From Streptomyces albiflavescens (lineage in GTDB: Bacteria; Actinomycetota; Actinomycetes; Streptomycetales; Streptomycetaceae): DNA of 64,000 nt. The number at the start of each line of letters is the position of its first letter. Position 1 is the stretch's first letter. The position numbers and the translations under genes were made by a program. Under the pieces are notes generated by a model that saw only the letters and a list, made by a program, of their open reading frames with translations, made no database searches and was not told where the DNA came from. Positions 8,659 through 17,839 of this stretch are shown one piece after another. The DNA lies in contig NZ_BMMM01000013.1 of the NCBI RefSeq assembly GCF_014645835.1, positions 214,083-278,082 of the forward strand, given 5' to 3'.

Positions 8659-9594
8659 GTGGCCGTCCTGACCGCCCCCGAGCGGAAGGCCCAGGCCTCG
8701 TCGCCACCGCGCCGCGGCCGGGCCCGGAGCATCCACGCCACCCCGCCGCTGGTGCTCGCGTTCGTCCTCGTCCCACTGCTCGCCGAGGCACTGTGGGTGT
8801 TCTGGCCCGCGATCCAGGGCTTCTACCTGGCTCTCACGCGGTGGGACGGCGTCTCCGCACCCCGGTTCATCGGCCTGGACAACTTCCGGGAGATGGCCCA
8901 CGACGACGTCTTCCGCAGCGCGGCCGGCCACACGGTGCTCTGGCTGCTCCTGTTCGGCGGCCTGTCCGCGCTCCTCGGACTGGGCGCCGCCCTGCTGCTC
9001 CAGCAGGAACGCCGGGGCGTCGGCTTCTACCGGGCCGCCCTGTTCCTGCCCGTGGTCTTCTCCCTGGTCGCCACCGCCCTCGTATGGCAGGCGATCTACC
9101 AGCCCGACGGCGTCCTCAACCAGCTCCTGCAGTCGCTCGGCCTCGGCAGCCTGCGCCACGCCTGGCTCGCCGACCAGGACACCGCCCTGTACGCGGTCAT
9201 CGTGCCCGCGCTCTGGCGCCAGATCGGCTACGTGATGGTCCTGTACGTCGCCGGACTCAAGGGCATCGACCCGGCGCTGTACGAGGCGGCCAAGGTCGAC
9301 GGGGCCGGACCGTGGCAGAGGTTCCGGCATGTGACGCTGCCTCAGCTGCGGAGCGTCAACGCCGTCGTCCTGTCCGTCATCATCATCGACTCGCTGCGCT
9401 CCTTCGACGTCGTGTGGTCGTTGACCCGCGGCGGCCCGTACCACTCCTCCGAGCTGCTGAGCACCTACATGTACTCCACCGCCTTCCAGTCCCTGCGCCT
9501 GGGATACGGCTCCGCCCTGGCCGTCGTCATCTTCGTCCTGGCCTTCGGAGTCATCTGCTCCTACCTCGTCCGCGCCTTCCGGGAGGCCGACTGA
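8659..9594 (+). CDS. ABC sugar transporter permease (MalF/UgpA type)
   Basis: A 311-residue inner-membrane permease with six predicted helices. The EAA loop that contacts the ATPase reads YEAAKVDGAGPWQRFRHVTLP. The GTG start at 8659 lies one base after the stop of the binding-protein gene, so expression is coupled. The gene ends in a TGATG overlap with the second permease. It belongs to the CUT1 family of oligosaccharide importers. Confidence 0.92.
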   Translation: MAVLTAPERKAQASSPPRRGRARSIHATPPLVLAFVLVPLLAEALWVFWPAIQGFYLALTRWDGVSAPRFIGLDNFREMAHDDVFRSAAGHTVLWLLLFGGLSALLGLGAALLLQQERRGVGFYRAALFLPVVFSLVATALVWQAIYQPDGVLNQLLQSLGLGSLRHAWLADQDTALYAVIVPALWRQIGYVMVLYVAGLKGIDPALYEAAKVDGAGPWQRFRHVTLPQLRSVNAVVLSVIIIDSLRSFDVVWSLTRGGPYHSSELLSTYMYSTAFQSLRLGYGSALAVVIFVLAFGVICSYLVRAFREAD

Positions 9595-10442
9595 TGCCCG
9601 GTACGTCCACGGCGCTGCGCCGGCGGCGCGCCGCGACCGCCGGATTCCATCTGGGCGCCGGCACGCTGGCGATCCTGTGGCTGCTGCCCATCGCCCTGGT
9701 CCTCGTGACCAGCCTGCGCTCCTTCGACGACATCGCCGCCCACGGGCTGGGCAGTTGGCCCCGCTCCTTCACCCTCGGCAACTTCCGCCAGGCCTGGGTC
9801 GACGGCGGCCAGCAGCGCGCCCTCATCAACAGCCTGATCGTCACCGTCCCGTGTGTGCTGGTGACGCTGATCCTGGCGGCCATGGCCGCGTTCGCCCTGA
9901 GCAGGTACGCGCTGCCCTTCCGCCGCGCCCTGCTGCTGCTCATGCTCGGCGGCAACCTGCTCCCGCCGCAGATCCTGCTCATCCCCGTGTCGAAACTCAG
10001 CGAACTGCTGGGCGTCTACGACACACTGCCCGCCCTCATCGGCGTCCAGATCGGCTTCGGCGTCGGCTTCTATGTCTTCGTCCTGCATGGCTTCATGCGC
10101 GCCATCCCGCCCGAGATCCAGCAGGCGGCCGTGGTCGACGGCGCCGGTCCCTGGCAGCTCTTCTGGCGGATCATCCTGCCGCTGACCCGACCCGCGCTCG
10201 CCGCGCTCAGCGCACTGTCCTTCACTTGGATCTTCAACGACCTGCTGTGGGCCATCACCGTGCTGCGCAGCGACACCAATATGCCGATCACCGCTGCCCT
10301 CATCGGACTGCAGGGGCAGTACGTGTCGATGTGGAACGTGATCGCGGCCGGCTCCGTCATCGCCGCCGCGCCCACCGTGGCCGTGTTCCTCCGGTTCCAG
10401 CGCCACTTCGTGGCCGGACTCAATCTGGGAGCCGTCAAATGA
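9594..10442 (+). CDS. ABC sugar transporter permease (MalG/UgpE type)
   Basis: A 282-residue partner permease of the CUT1 importer. The EAA loop is IQQAAVVDGAGPWQLFWRII, about 90 residues from the C-terminus as expected. The ATG at 9594 overlaps the preceding stop; the same frame is open further upstream inside the first permease gene, but only this start gives a normal MalG N-terminus. It overlaps the following GH36 start by ATGA. Confidence 0.92.
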   Translation: MPGTSTALRRRRAATAGFHLGAGTLAILWLLPIALVLVTSLRSFDDIAAHGLGSWPRSFTLGNFRQAWVDGGQQRALINSLIVTVPCVLVTLILAAMAAFALSRYALPFRRALLLLMLGGNLLPPQILLIPVSKLSELLGVYDTLPALIGVQIGFGVGFYVFVLHGFMRAIPPEIQQAAVVDGAGPWQLFWRIILPLTRPALAALSALSFTWIFNDLLWAITVLRSDTNMPITAALIGLQGQYVSMWNVIAAGSVIAAAPTVAVFLRFQRHFVAGLNLGAVK

Positions 10443-12538
10443 CGTCGTACCGGCGCTGGACCCTGCGCACCGAGCACACCGCCTACACGGTCCGGCTGGC
10501 CCCCGACGACACCTGGGCCGAACTCCACGCGTGGGGACCGCACGGCGTCGAGGAGGGCCCGTCCGCCCTGGACTGGTCCCGGCGCACGCACTTCATCACG
10601 CCCGCCGACGCCGCGCCCGTCGAGTATCTGCCGTACGGCGCACGGCCGTTCACCGGCGCCGACCTGGTCGCGGGCCGCCCGGGCCACGACCGTGGCGTGT
10701 GGTGGACCTTCGCCGACGCGCACGAGGGCGACGGAAGCCTGCGGCTCACCTTCACCGACGACGTGCTGGGCCTGCGGACCGCCCTGTGCTACGCCACGGT
10801 CCCGGACACCGACGTCATCCACCGCTGGACCGAACTCACCTGCACCGGAGACGAGGAACTCCGCCTTGAACGCCTCGACTCGGCCGCCGTGAACATACCC
10901 GTCACCACCGGTGCGCGGCTCACCTACCTCACCGGCCAGTGGTCCCAGGAGTTCCAGCGCACCCAACTCGACCTGACCAGAGGCACGTTCACCATGGGCA
11001 GTCGCCAGGGCGTGCCCGGACACGCGTACGCGCCCTGGCTCGCCGTCCAGGACGCGGCGGCACCCCGCGACGCTCCCGCCCCGGCCTACGGCATGGCCCT
11101 GGAATGGCCCGGCAACTGGCACTTCACCGCGGAGGCGGAACCCGGCGGCGCCGTGCGCGTGCGGGCGGGCCGGGTGCCGCACGAGGGCGCGGTCCACCTG
11201 GCGCCCGGCGACACCCTCGTCACGCCCCGTCTCGCGTGTGCGTTCAGCGCGGACGGGCTCGACGGCCTGTCCCGCGTCTGGCACCGCTACGAGCGCAGAC
11301 TCGCCGGAGACCGGCTGCACCGTACCCGCAAAGTCCTCTACAACTCCTGGGAAGCCACCGGATTCGACGTCGACGCGTCCGGTCAGCTGGAGCTCGCCAA
11401 GGCGGCCGCCGACATCGGGGCCGAGCTGTTCGTCGTGGACGACGGCTGGTTCACGGGCCGCACCGACGACACCGGAGGACTGGGTGACTGGCACCCCGAT
11501 CCGGCGGCGTTCCCGCAGGGCTTCGACCGGTTCGTCGACGACGTACGTGCCCTGGGGCTGGACTTCGGTCTGTGGGTCGAGCCCGAAGCCGTCAGCCCCG
11601 GAAGCCGCCTGTACGCGGAACACCCCGACTGGGTGTACCGGATCGACGAACGCCCCGCCCGACTCGTGCGCAACCAACTCCTGCTGGACCTGGGCCGCAC
11701 GGACGTCCAGGACTTCGTCATCGCCACCCTCGACCGGCTGCTGACCGACCACGCCGTGAGCTACCTGAAGTGGGACATGAACCGGCCGCCGACCGAGCGC
11801 GGCCGGCCCGGCGCCGGCCCCGCCGACCGTCTCGACCTGGACGCCGAGCACGTCGCCGGCTATCTGCGCGTCCTGGACCACCTTCGCGCCGCGCACCCCG
11901 ACGTCACGGTCGAGGGCTGCGCGGGCGGCGGCGGCCGCATCGACCACGCGACCCTCGCGCGCACCGACGTCGTCTGGCCCAGCGACAACACGGCACCGCT
12001 GGACCGGCTCTCCATCCAGTTCGGGTTCCTGCACGCGCACGCGCCGCATGTGATGAGTTCCTGGGTCACCGACGCGCCGGGCGTGTTCGACCCGCGCCCG
12101 CGCAGCCTCGCCTTCCGGTTCGTCAACGCGATGTGCGGGGTCCTCGGGATCGGCGCCGACCTACGGACCTGGAACCCCGAGCAGCGAGCTGAAGCCGCCC
12201 GGTGGATCGCCCGCTACAAGGAGGTGCGCGAGGTCATCCACCGGGGCGAGGCCCGGCTGCTCGGCTGCCCCGCGGACCCCACCTGCGGTGTGCAGTACGA
12301 CGCCGAGGACGGAAGCCGCACCGTGGTCGCCGCGCTCAGCACCGGGCGCCTCGATGGCGCCCCGCTCGTACCCGGCCGTCCCGACCGGCTGCGCCTGCGG
12401 GGCCTCACCCCGGACGCCCACTATCACGACGCCGCGACGGGAGCGACGTACAGCGGAGCCCATCTGCTCCACTACGGACTGCCGTTCGCGTGGAGTGCCG
12501 ACCATGACGCCGAACTGGTGGTGCTGATACGGCAGTAG
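10439..12538 (+). CDS. GH36 alpha-galactosidase (cytoplasmic)
   Basis: A 699-residue enzyme of the GH36 family, with no signal peptide, predicted to hydrolyse imported alpha-galactosides such as melibiose or raffinose-type sugars. Signatures in order are VDDGWF, a WVEPEAVSPGS strand, KWDMNR with the nucleophile Asp, GCAGGGGRID and WPSDNTAP with the acid/base Asp. Length fits the bacterial GH36 group. The start overlaps the permease stop as ATGA, which ties it to the importer. With the secreted GH27 enzyme it gives the organism an extracellular and an intracellular alpha-galactosidase in one locus. Confidence 0.93.
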   Translation: MTSYRRWTLRTEHTAYTVRLAPDDTWAELHAWGPHGVEEGPSALDWSRRTHFITPADAAPVEYLPYGARPFTGADLVAGRPGHDRGVWWTFADAHEGDGSLRLTFTDDVLGLRTALCYATVPDTDVIHRWTELTCTGDEELRLERLDSAAVNIPVTTGARLTYLTGQWSQEFQRTQLDLTRGTFTMGSRQGVPGHAYAPWLAVQDAAAPRDAPAPAYGMALEWPGNWHFTAEAEPGGAVRVRAGRVPHEGAVHLAPGDTLVTPRLACAFSADGLDGLSRVWHRYERRLAGDRLHRTRKVLYNSWEATGFDVDASGQLELAKAAADIGAELFVVDDGWFTGRTDDTGGLGDWHPDPAAFPQGFDRFVDDVRALGLDFGLWVEPEAVSPGSRLYAEHPDWVYRIDERPARLVRNQLLLDLGRTDVQDFVIATLDRLLTDHAVSYLKWDMNRPPTERGRPGAGPADRLDLDAEHVAGYLRVLDHLRAAHPDVTVEGCAGGGGRIDHATLARTDVVWPSDNTAPLDRLSIQFGFLHAHAPHVMSSWVTDAPGVFDPRPRSLAFRFVNAMCGVLGIGADLRTWNPEQRAEAARWIARYKEVREVIHRGEARLLGCPADPTCGVQYDAEDGSRTVVAALSTGRLDGAPLVPGRPDRLRLRGLTPDAHYHDAATGATYSGAHLLHYGLPFAWSADHDAELVVLIRQ

Positions 12539-12553
12539 GACGTCATCCGGCAT

Positions 12554-12609
12554 AGGTTTCCCAGCAGCCCCGTACGGGTTTCCCAGCATTCCGCATCGGT
12601 TTCCTGGCG
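12554..12609. repeat. Three imperfect 22-base-period direct repeats
   Basis: GGTTTCCCAGCA appears at about 12555 and 12577, with a degenerate copy GGTTTCCTGGCG near 12598, in the gap between the GH36 and SDR genes. The helical-turn spacing suggests a protein-binding array, but no known site matches. Confidence 0.4.
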
Positions 12610-12662
12610 CGGCCCATCAGGCGCGGTCCGCCGCGCCCGTACAGAAGGAGTCGAACCGCACC

Positions 12663-13436
12663 ATGGACACGTCCGCACGACGGTACGGTGCCCGCTTCGT
12701 CGGCCGCACGGCCGTGGTCACCGGAGCGGCCTCCGGGATCGGAGCCGCCACCGCCGAACGCCTTGCCCAGGAGGGCGCCGCCGTCGTGCTCGCCGACCTC
12801 GCGGAGGAACGCGGCGAGGCCGTGGCGGAGCGGATCGCCAAGGACCGCGGCCGGGCCCGGTTCGTCGCCGCCGATGTCGCGGCCGAGGCCGACTGGACAC
12901 GGATCGTGGCCGCCGCGCACACCTTCGGGCCCGTGGACGTCCTCGTCAGCAACGCCTTCACCGTCGACGTCGCTCCGGCCCACGAACTGTCCCTCCCCTC
13001 CTGGCAGCGGCAGATCGACGTCAACCTCACCGGCGCCTTCCTCGGTTTCAGGACAGTCCTGCCGGATCTGCGGTCCCGCCGGGGAGCGGTGGTGCTGACC
13101 TCGTCGGTCCACGCGCACAAAGGCATCCCCGGACATCCGGCGTACGCGGCGTCCAAGGGCGCCCTGCTGTCGCTGTGCGGTCAACTCGCCGTCGAATACG
13201 GGCCCGATGTACGGGTCAACGCCGTCCTGCCCGGTCCGATCCTGACGGCGGCCTGGGACAGAGTCCCGCCCGAGGAGCGGGAGCGCAGTATCGCCGAAAC
13301 GGCCGCCCGCCGCTTCGGGGCACCCGAGGAGGTGGCCGCGGCCATCGCGTTCCTCAGCGCCGACGAAGCCTCCTACATCACCGGGTCGAGTCTCCTGGTG
13401 GACGGTGGCTGGAGCGTCGTCAAGGCCTCCGCATGA
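12663..13436 (+). CDS. SDR-family dehydrogenase, probable D-galactose 1-dehydrogenase
   Basis: A 257-residue classical short-chain dehydrogenase. It has the nucleotide-binding TGAASGIG, a serine in LTSSVHAHKG, and catalytic Tyr161 and Lys165 in YAASK. An acidic residue after the second strand (LADLAEE) favours NAD. It lies between the GH36 gene and the galactonate genes, with AGAAGGAG upstream of its ATG. I infer that it oxidises D-galactose to the galactonolactone, the first step of the oxidative route. Sequence alone cannot exclude another sugar or polyol as substrate. Confidence 0.8.
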   Translation: MDTSARRYGARFVGRTAVVTGAASGIGAATAERLAQEGAAVVLADLAEERGEAVAERIAKDRGRARFVAADVAAEADWTRIVAAAHTFGPVDVLVSNAFTVDVAPAHELSLPSWQRQIDVNLTGAFLGFRTVLPDLRSRRGAVVLTSSVHAHKGIPGHPAYAASKGALLSLCGQLAVEYGPDVRVNAVLPGPILTAAWDRVPPEERERSIAETAARRFGAPEEVAAAIAFLSADEASYITGSSLLVDGGWSVVKASA

Positions 13437-13476
13437 CCCACCGTCGCCCTCACCTCTCAGCAGAAAGGCTCACGAC

Positions 13477-14214
13477 ATGACGCCCTACGCCCGCCGCGGC
13501 GTGCACGGCCAGACCGTGGAACTCCTCGCCCGCCGCGTCCTGAGCGGCGAGATTCCCGAAGGGGCGACGCTCGACCTGGTGGCACTCCAGAGTGAACTGG
13601 ACGTGAGCCTCACGGCTTTGCGCGAGTCGCTGAAGGTGCTGGCCGCGAAGGGGATGGTGGACGCCCGCCAGAAACGCGGCACGTTCGTCAGGGCGCGCGC
13701 GGACTGGAACCTTCTGGACGCCGACGTCCTGAGATGGCAGTTCGAGGGCGGTCGCGCCACCGAGGCCGACGAGGCGTTGCTGCGGAACCTCGGAGAGGTA
13801 CGCGCCATCATCGAGCCGGCCGCGGTCCGCCTCGCGGCGCAGCGGCGCACCGACGTCGACCTCGCCGCACTGGAGAGCGCCCTGGAGGCGATGGGGGAGG
13901 AGGACACCGACGCCACCCATGCGGTCGAGGCCGACCTCGCCTTCCACCGCGCCCTGCTCGCCGCCACCCACAACGAGCTGCTGGAACGCATGGAAATGGT
14001 CATCGAGTCGGGCCTCGCCCACCGCGACCGCATCGTGCACAGCTCCCCCCACAGCGACGACCCCGTGCCCAGCCACCGCGCCGTCCTCGACGCCGTACGC
14101 GACCAGGACCCGCAGGCCGCCGAGGCCGCCATGCGCGCCCTGCTCGACCAGGCCGTGCGCGACCTGGACCGGCTCAGCGCCTCCGACGACACGAAAGGCC
14201 CCCGCGGCAAGTGA
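13477..14214 (+). CDS. FCD-domain GntR regulator (DgoR-like)
   Basis: A 245-residue FadR-subfamily regulator. The N-terminal winged helix (about 8-75) has SLTALRESLKVLAAKGMV. The C-terminal all-helical FCD domain carries the conserved metal and ligand residues in EADLAFHRALL and PSHRAVLDAV. The ATG at 13477 follows AGAAAGG. It overlaps the dehydratase gene by GTGA and sits inside the pathway it probably controls, as DgoR does in the E. coli dgo operon. Likely targets are the AT-rich elements at 4974 and 7247, and itself. Confidence 0.88.
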   Translation: MTPYARRGVHGQTVELLARRVLSGEIPEGATLDLVALQSELDVSLTALRESLKVLAAKGMVDARQKRGTFVRARADWNLLDADVLRWQFEGGRATEADEALLRNLGEVRAIIEPAAVRLAAQRRTDVDLAALESALEAMGEEDTDATHAVEADLAFHRALLAATHNELLERMEMVIESGLAHRDRIVHSSPHSDDPVPSHRAVLDAVRDQDPQAAEAAMRALLDQAVRDLDRLSASDDTKGPRGK

Positions 14215-15356
14215 AGATCGCTCGCATAGAAACCTTCCTCGTTCCGCCGCGCTGGCTGTTCTGCCGCATCGAGACCGACGAGGGCGTGGTCGGCTGGGGC
14301 GAGCCCGTCGTCGAGGGACGCGCCGAGGTCGTCCGGGCCGCCGTGGACGTCCTGTCCGAATACCTCGTGGGCCAGGACCCGTTGCGCGTCCAGGACCACT
14401 GGCAAGTGCTCACCAAGGGCGGCTTCTACCGCGGCGGTCCCGTCCTGTCGAGCGCCGTCTCGGGCCTCGACCAGGCGCTGTGGGACATCGCCGGCAAGAC
14501 GTACGGGGCGCCGGTGCACGCCCTGCTGGGCGGTCCCGTGCGCGACCGGGTGCGGGTCTATGCCTGGGTCGGCGGCGACGAACCGGCCCAGCTGGCCGAC
14601 CAGATCGCCGCCCAGGTCGAGGCGGGCTTCACCGCGGTGAAGATGAACGCGGCCGGTGTCACCTCACCGATCGCGACCGCGGCCGAGACAGCGGCCGTAG
14701 TTGCCCGGGTAGCCGCGGCGCGTGAGATCCTCGGCCCGGACCGCGATGTCGCCGTCGACTTCCACGGCCGCTTCACCGCCGCGAGCGCACGCCGGGTCCT
14801 CACCGAACTCGCACCCCTGCACCCGCTGTTCGTGGAGGAACCCGTCGTCCCCGAGCAGAGCCATCTGCTGCCCGGGCTCGTCGCCGCGAGCCCGGTGCCG
14901 CTCGCCACCGGCGAACGACTCTACGGACGCGGTGACTTCCTGCCGGTTCTCACCGCAGGCGTCGCCGTCGTGCAACCGGATCTGTCCCACGCCGGTGGCA
15001 TCTCCGAGGTGCACCGCATTGCTTCCCTTGCCGAGACCTACGGCGCCCAACTCGCCCCCCACTGCCCGCTCGGCCCCATCGCGCTGGCGGCCAGCCTCCA
15101 AATCGCCTTCGCCACACCGAACTTCCTGATCCAGGAACAGAGCCGGGGCATCCACTACAACAAGGACGCCGACCTGCTCTCCTACCTCGCCGACCCCGAA
15201 CCCTTCCGCTTCGTGGCGGGCCACGCACGGCGCGGCGACCAGCCCGGCCTGGGCATCACCATCGACGAGGCCGCCGTACGCGCCGCCGACCGCACCGGGC
15301 ACACCTGGCGCAACCCGGTGTGGCGGCACGCCGACGGTTCCTTCGCAGAGTGGTGA
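14211..15356 (+). CDS. dgoD: D-galactonate dehydratase
   Basis: A 381-residue enolase-superfamily enzyme of the mandelate racemase subgroup, almost the length of E. coli DgoD. The N-terminal capping domain starts KIARIETFLVPPRWLFCRIE. Barrel motifs include the metal ligands in VDFHGRF, FVEEPVVPE and ATGERLYGR, and the DLSHAGGI strand. It should dehydrate D-galactonate to 2-keto-3-deoxy-D-galactonate. The GTG start overlaps the regulator's stop, and its own end overlaps the next gene by GTGA. Confidence 0.9.
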   Translation: MKIARIETFLVPPRWLFCRIETDEGVVGWGEPVVEGRAEVVRAAVDVLSEYLVGQDPLRVQDHWQVLTKGGFYRGGPVLSSAVSGLDQALWDIAGKTYGAPVHALLGGPVRDRVRVYAWVGGDEPAQLADQIAAQVEAGFTAVKMNAAGVTSPIATAAETAAVVARVAAAREILGPDRDVAVDFHGRFTAASARRVLTELAPLHPLFVEEPVVPEQSHLLPGLVAASPVPLATGERLYGRGDFLPVLTAGVAVVQPDLSHAGGISEVHRIASLAETYGAQLAPHCPLGPIALAASLQIAFATPNFLIQEQSRGIHYNKDADLLSYLADPEPFRFVAGHARRGDQPGLGITIDEAAVRAADRTGHTWRNPVWRHADGSFAEW

Positions 15357-16183
15357 CCCCCCTCGTGCCCGCCCCACTCGCCATCGAGACCGACACGGCC
15401 CACGGCGGCCGCTGGACCTCGCTGAAGGCCCGCGGCCGTGAATGGCTCTGGCAACGTGCTGCTCCGGAACGTGCGAGCGTGTCGCCCGGCGACGCGTTCG
15501 CCGACGCCGGCGGACTGGAGGAATGCATCCCCACAGTCCGCGGCACCCCCGACCACGGAGACGCCTGGTCGCGTGCCTGGACCCGCAGCGCGGATGCCGA
15601 GAGCGTGCGCTGCGACCGCTTCGCCCTCACACGCACCATCCGCGGTACGGCGGACGGCGCCGAGGCCCACTACACACTGACCGCCGAGCCCGGCTTCCGA
15701 TTCGTCTGGGCGGCTCACGCCCTGCTGGACCTCTCGCAGAACGCGACCCTCCAGATCAGCACCGGCGCCGCCACCCGCCTCTTCCCCGAATCGGCCGCCC
15801 TCCTGGCAGAACCGTGGCCCGCCCGCGCATCGTGGCTGGAGGGCCCCTGGCCCGCGCCCCGTGGACTGCGCCTGGACCGGCTCGGCCCGGACGACGGCAC
15901 CGCGGTCGGAGCCGTCGTGGACGCCTCCCGATGCTGTGTCCACGACGCGGAGGACCGCCTGGCACTGGCCCTCGAAGCGGACGGTCAGCCGACCGCCATC
16001 GCCCTGTGGCGCAACCTCGGCGGTTTCCCCACCTCAAGTCCCTACCGCAGTACGGGTGTCGAGCCGATGCTCGGCCGGGTCTTCGACCTCGCCGACGCGG
16101 GCCCGGGCGACGCCGCCCGGGTACCGGCGTCGGGTGAGGTCCGTTGGCGGCTCACGCTGACCGCGGACTGCCGCTGCCCCTGA
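15353..16183 (+). CDS. Aldose 1-epimerase-like (galactose mutarotase fold) protein
   Basis: A 276-residue protein with the mutarotase beta-sandwich pattern: an early GGRWTSLKARGREWLW strand, a central GLEECIPTV loop, and FRFVWAAHALLDLS carrying a histidine. It lacks the textbook mutarotase HPYF motif, so activity as an epimerase is not certain. Position between dehydratase and aldolase suggests it equilibrates galactose anomers for the dehydrogenase. The GTG start overlaps the preceding stop. Confidence 0.7.
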   Translation: MTPLVPAPLAIETDTAHGGRWTSLKARGREWLWQRAAPERASVSPGDAFADAGGLEECIPTVRGTPDHGDAWSRAWTRSADAESVRCDRFALTRTIRGTADGAEAHYTLTAEPGFRFVWAAHALLDLSQNATLQISTGAATRLFPESAALLAEPWPARASWLEGPWPAPRGLRLDRLGPDDGTAVGAVVDASRCCVHDAEDRLALALEADGQPTAIALWRNLGGFPTSSPYRSTGVEPMLGRVFDLADAGPGDAARVPASGEVRWRLTLTADCRCP

Positions 16184-16202
16184 TCCGAACGCAGATGACC
16201 CT

Positions 16203-16262
16203 AATGCCCATCGCCCGAGGGTCGATGGCCCGAATGCCCATCGCTCGAGGGTTGATGGCCCG
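16203..16262. repeat. Tandem 30-base direct repeat ahead of the aldolase gene
   Basis: Units 16203-16232 and 16233-16262 differ at only two bases (c to t). Each contains CATCG...CGATG inverted arms. A separate pair, TGATCCGAACGC at 16181-16192 and 16271-16282, brackets the array, making a nested repeat in the only real gap of this operon half. It could be a binding array or a leader structure. Confidence 0.6.
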
Positions 16263-16301
16263 AATTCTGATGATCCGAACGCTGAGAAAGGAGCCCCGCC
16301 C

Positions 16302-16934
16302 ATGGACCTGCGAGCCGCACTGGCCACGCATCGCCTGGTCGCCATCGTGCGCGGAGACGAGCCCGAAGCCGCGCTGCGCACCGTGCTGACCCTCGCCGAG
16401 GAGGGCATCGAGCTGATCGAGGTGTCGCTCACCGGCAAGGACGCCCTCACCGTCATCGAACGAGCCAGAAAGGCCCTCGGACCGGACAGGCCCCTCGGCG
16501 CCGGCACCGTCCTCAGCGCCGACGACGCCCGTGCCGCCCACCGCGCGGGCGCCGACTTCGCGGTAACCCCCGGGCTGGGGGAGGGAATCGACGCGGCACG
16601 CGATCTGGGCATGCCGGTGCTCGCGGGCGTGCTCACCCCTACCGAGATTCTCGCCGCACGCGCTCTCGGCGCGGCCGCACTGAAGATCTTCCCGGCGGCC
16701 CAGGCCGGGGGAGCCGCCTACCTCAAGGCGCTGCGCGGCCCGTTCCCCGACGAACCGATCGTGCCCGTGGGCGGCGTCGACGAGACCTCCGCCCGGTCCT
16801 ATCTGGCGGCAGGCGCCACGGCGGTCGGTGTCGGCTCGCCCCTGGTCGGCGACGCCGCGGACGGCGGAAGTCCGGCTGAGCTCCGCAAGCGCGCCGCAGC
16901 GTTCCTCACCGTGGTACGAGAGGCCACGCGGTGA
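16302..16934 (+). CDS. 2-dehydro-3-deoxy-6-phosphogalactonate/gluconate aldolase
   Basis: A 210-residue class I KDPG/KDPGal aldolase. Diagnostic segments are RLVAIVRGDEP, IELIEVSLTG with the catalytic Glu, GAGTV, and LKIFPA with Schiff-base Lys128. It splits KDPGal into pyruvate and D-glyceraldehyde 3-phosphate, the last step of the route. AGAAAGGAG precedes the ATG. KDPG and KDPGal aldolases are not separable by eye; DgoD next door favours the galactose form. Confidence 0.9.
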   Translation: MDLRAALATHRLVAIVRGDEPEAALRTVLTLAEEGIELIEVSLTGKDALTVIERARKALGPDRPLGAGTVLSADDARAAHRAGADFAVTPGLGEGIDAARDLGMPVLAGVLTPTEILAARALGAAALKIFPAAQAGGAAYLKALRGPFPDEPIVPVGGVDETSARSYLAAGATAVGVGSPLVGDAADGGSPAELRKRAAAFLTVVREATR

Positions 16935-17839
16935 CCGAAGACCACCCCGGCTGCGGCCGACCCGACCGGCTGGAACTCGGCGAAGGCATCCGCTGGACCG
17001 ACGGACGCATCGTGCTCGTGGACCTCCTCGCGGGGCGCCTGCTCACCGCCCCCGACGATCCGACGGCGCCCCTGCAGACACTCGCCCAACTCCCCGTCCC
17101 GCTGGGGGCGGTGGCCGCTGTGGCCGACCGGCCGGGCAGCTGGATCGCCGCCGCGGGCACCGGCATCTGCCTGCTCGCACCCGACGGTGCCCTGACCTGG
17201 CTGGCGCGGCCCGAAGGTGACGCCTCCTCGCGCATGCGCATGAACGACGCCACCGCGGATCCTTCGGGACGCTTCTGGGCGGGCAGCATGGCGTACGACG
17301 CCGACGAGGGGGCCGGATCGCTCTACCGGGTCGACCACGACGGCACGGTGGTCCGCGTCCTGCGGGACATCACCGTGCCCAACGGGCCCGTGTTCACGGC
17401 GGACGGCCGCTTGATGTACCTGGCCGACAGTGCGCGAGGCATCGTACGGCGCTACCCCGTCGATCCCACAACAGGCCAACTCGGCACGCCTGAGGTGTTC
17501 TTGACCATTGACGACGGCAGCCCCGACGGGATGGCCATCGACGCCGAAGGCGCCGTATGGGTGGCCGTCTGGGGCGCCGCGACCGTGCGGCGCCATCGCC
17601 CGGACGGCACCCTCGATCGCGTGCTGCGACTACCGGCGACTCAGCCCGCCGGTGTCTGCCTCAAGGACGACTCCCTGCACATCACCACCGCTCGTGTCGG
17701 ACTCTCCGCCCCTGGACCCTTCGACGGCGCACTGTTCACCGCTCGGGTCGACGTGCCCGGCAACCCGGCGGCCCCCTACCGGCCGCACGCCTCAATCTCC
17801 GCAAAGCTGTCGCCATCCGCCGTGCCGGAGTCCGCATGA
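16931..17839 (+). CDS. SMP-30/gluconolactonase-family sugar lactonase
   Basis: A 302-residue six-bladed propeller lactonase. The divalent-metal ligands are visible in LGEGIRW, MRMNDATADPSGRFWAGSM, VPNGPVF and DDGSPDGMAID. It would hydrolyse D-galactono-lactone, linking the SDR dehydrogenase to the dehydratase. GTGA overlap with the aldolase and ATGA overlap with the kinase show one translational unit. Confidence 0.88.
   Translation: MTEDHPGCGRPDRLELGEGIRWTDGRIVLVDLLAGRLLTAPDDPTAPLQTLAQLPVPLGAVAAVADRPGSWIAAAGTGICLLAPDGALTWLARPEGDASSRMRMNDATADPSGRFWAGSMAYDADEGAGSLYRVDHDGTVVRVLRDITVPNGPVFTADGRLMYLADSARGIVRRYPVDPTTGQLGTPEVFLTIDDGSPDGMAIDAEGAVWVAVWGAATVRRHRPDGTLDRVLRLPATQPAGVCLKDDSLHITTARVGLSAPGPFDGALFTARVDVPGNPAAPYRPHASISAKLSPSAVPESA

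Noticed and set aside
10070..12049. A 659-codon minus-strand frame under the GH36 gene
   Set aside because: Antisense shadow with low-complexity Gly/Val/Arg composition; the GH36 frame carries all catalytic motifs.
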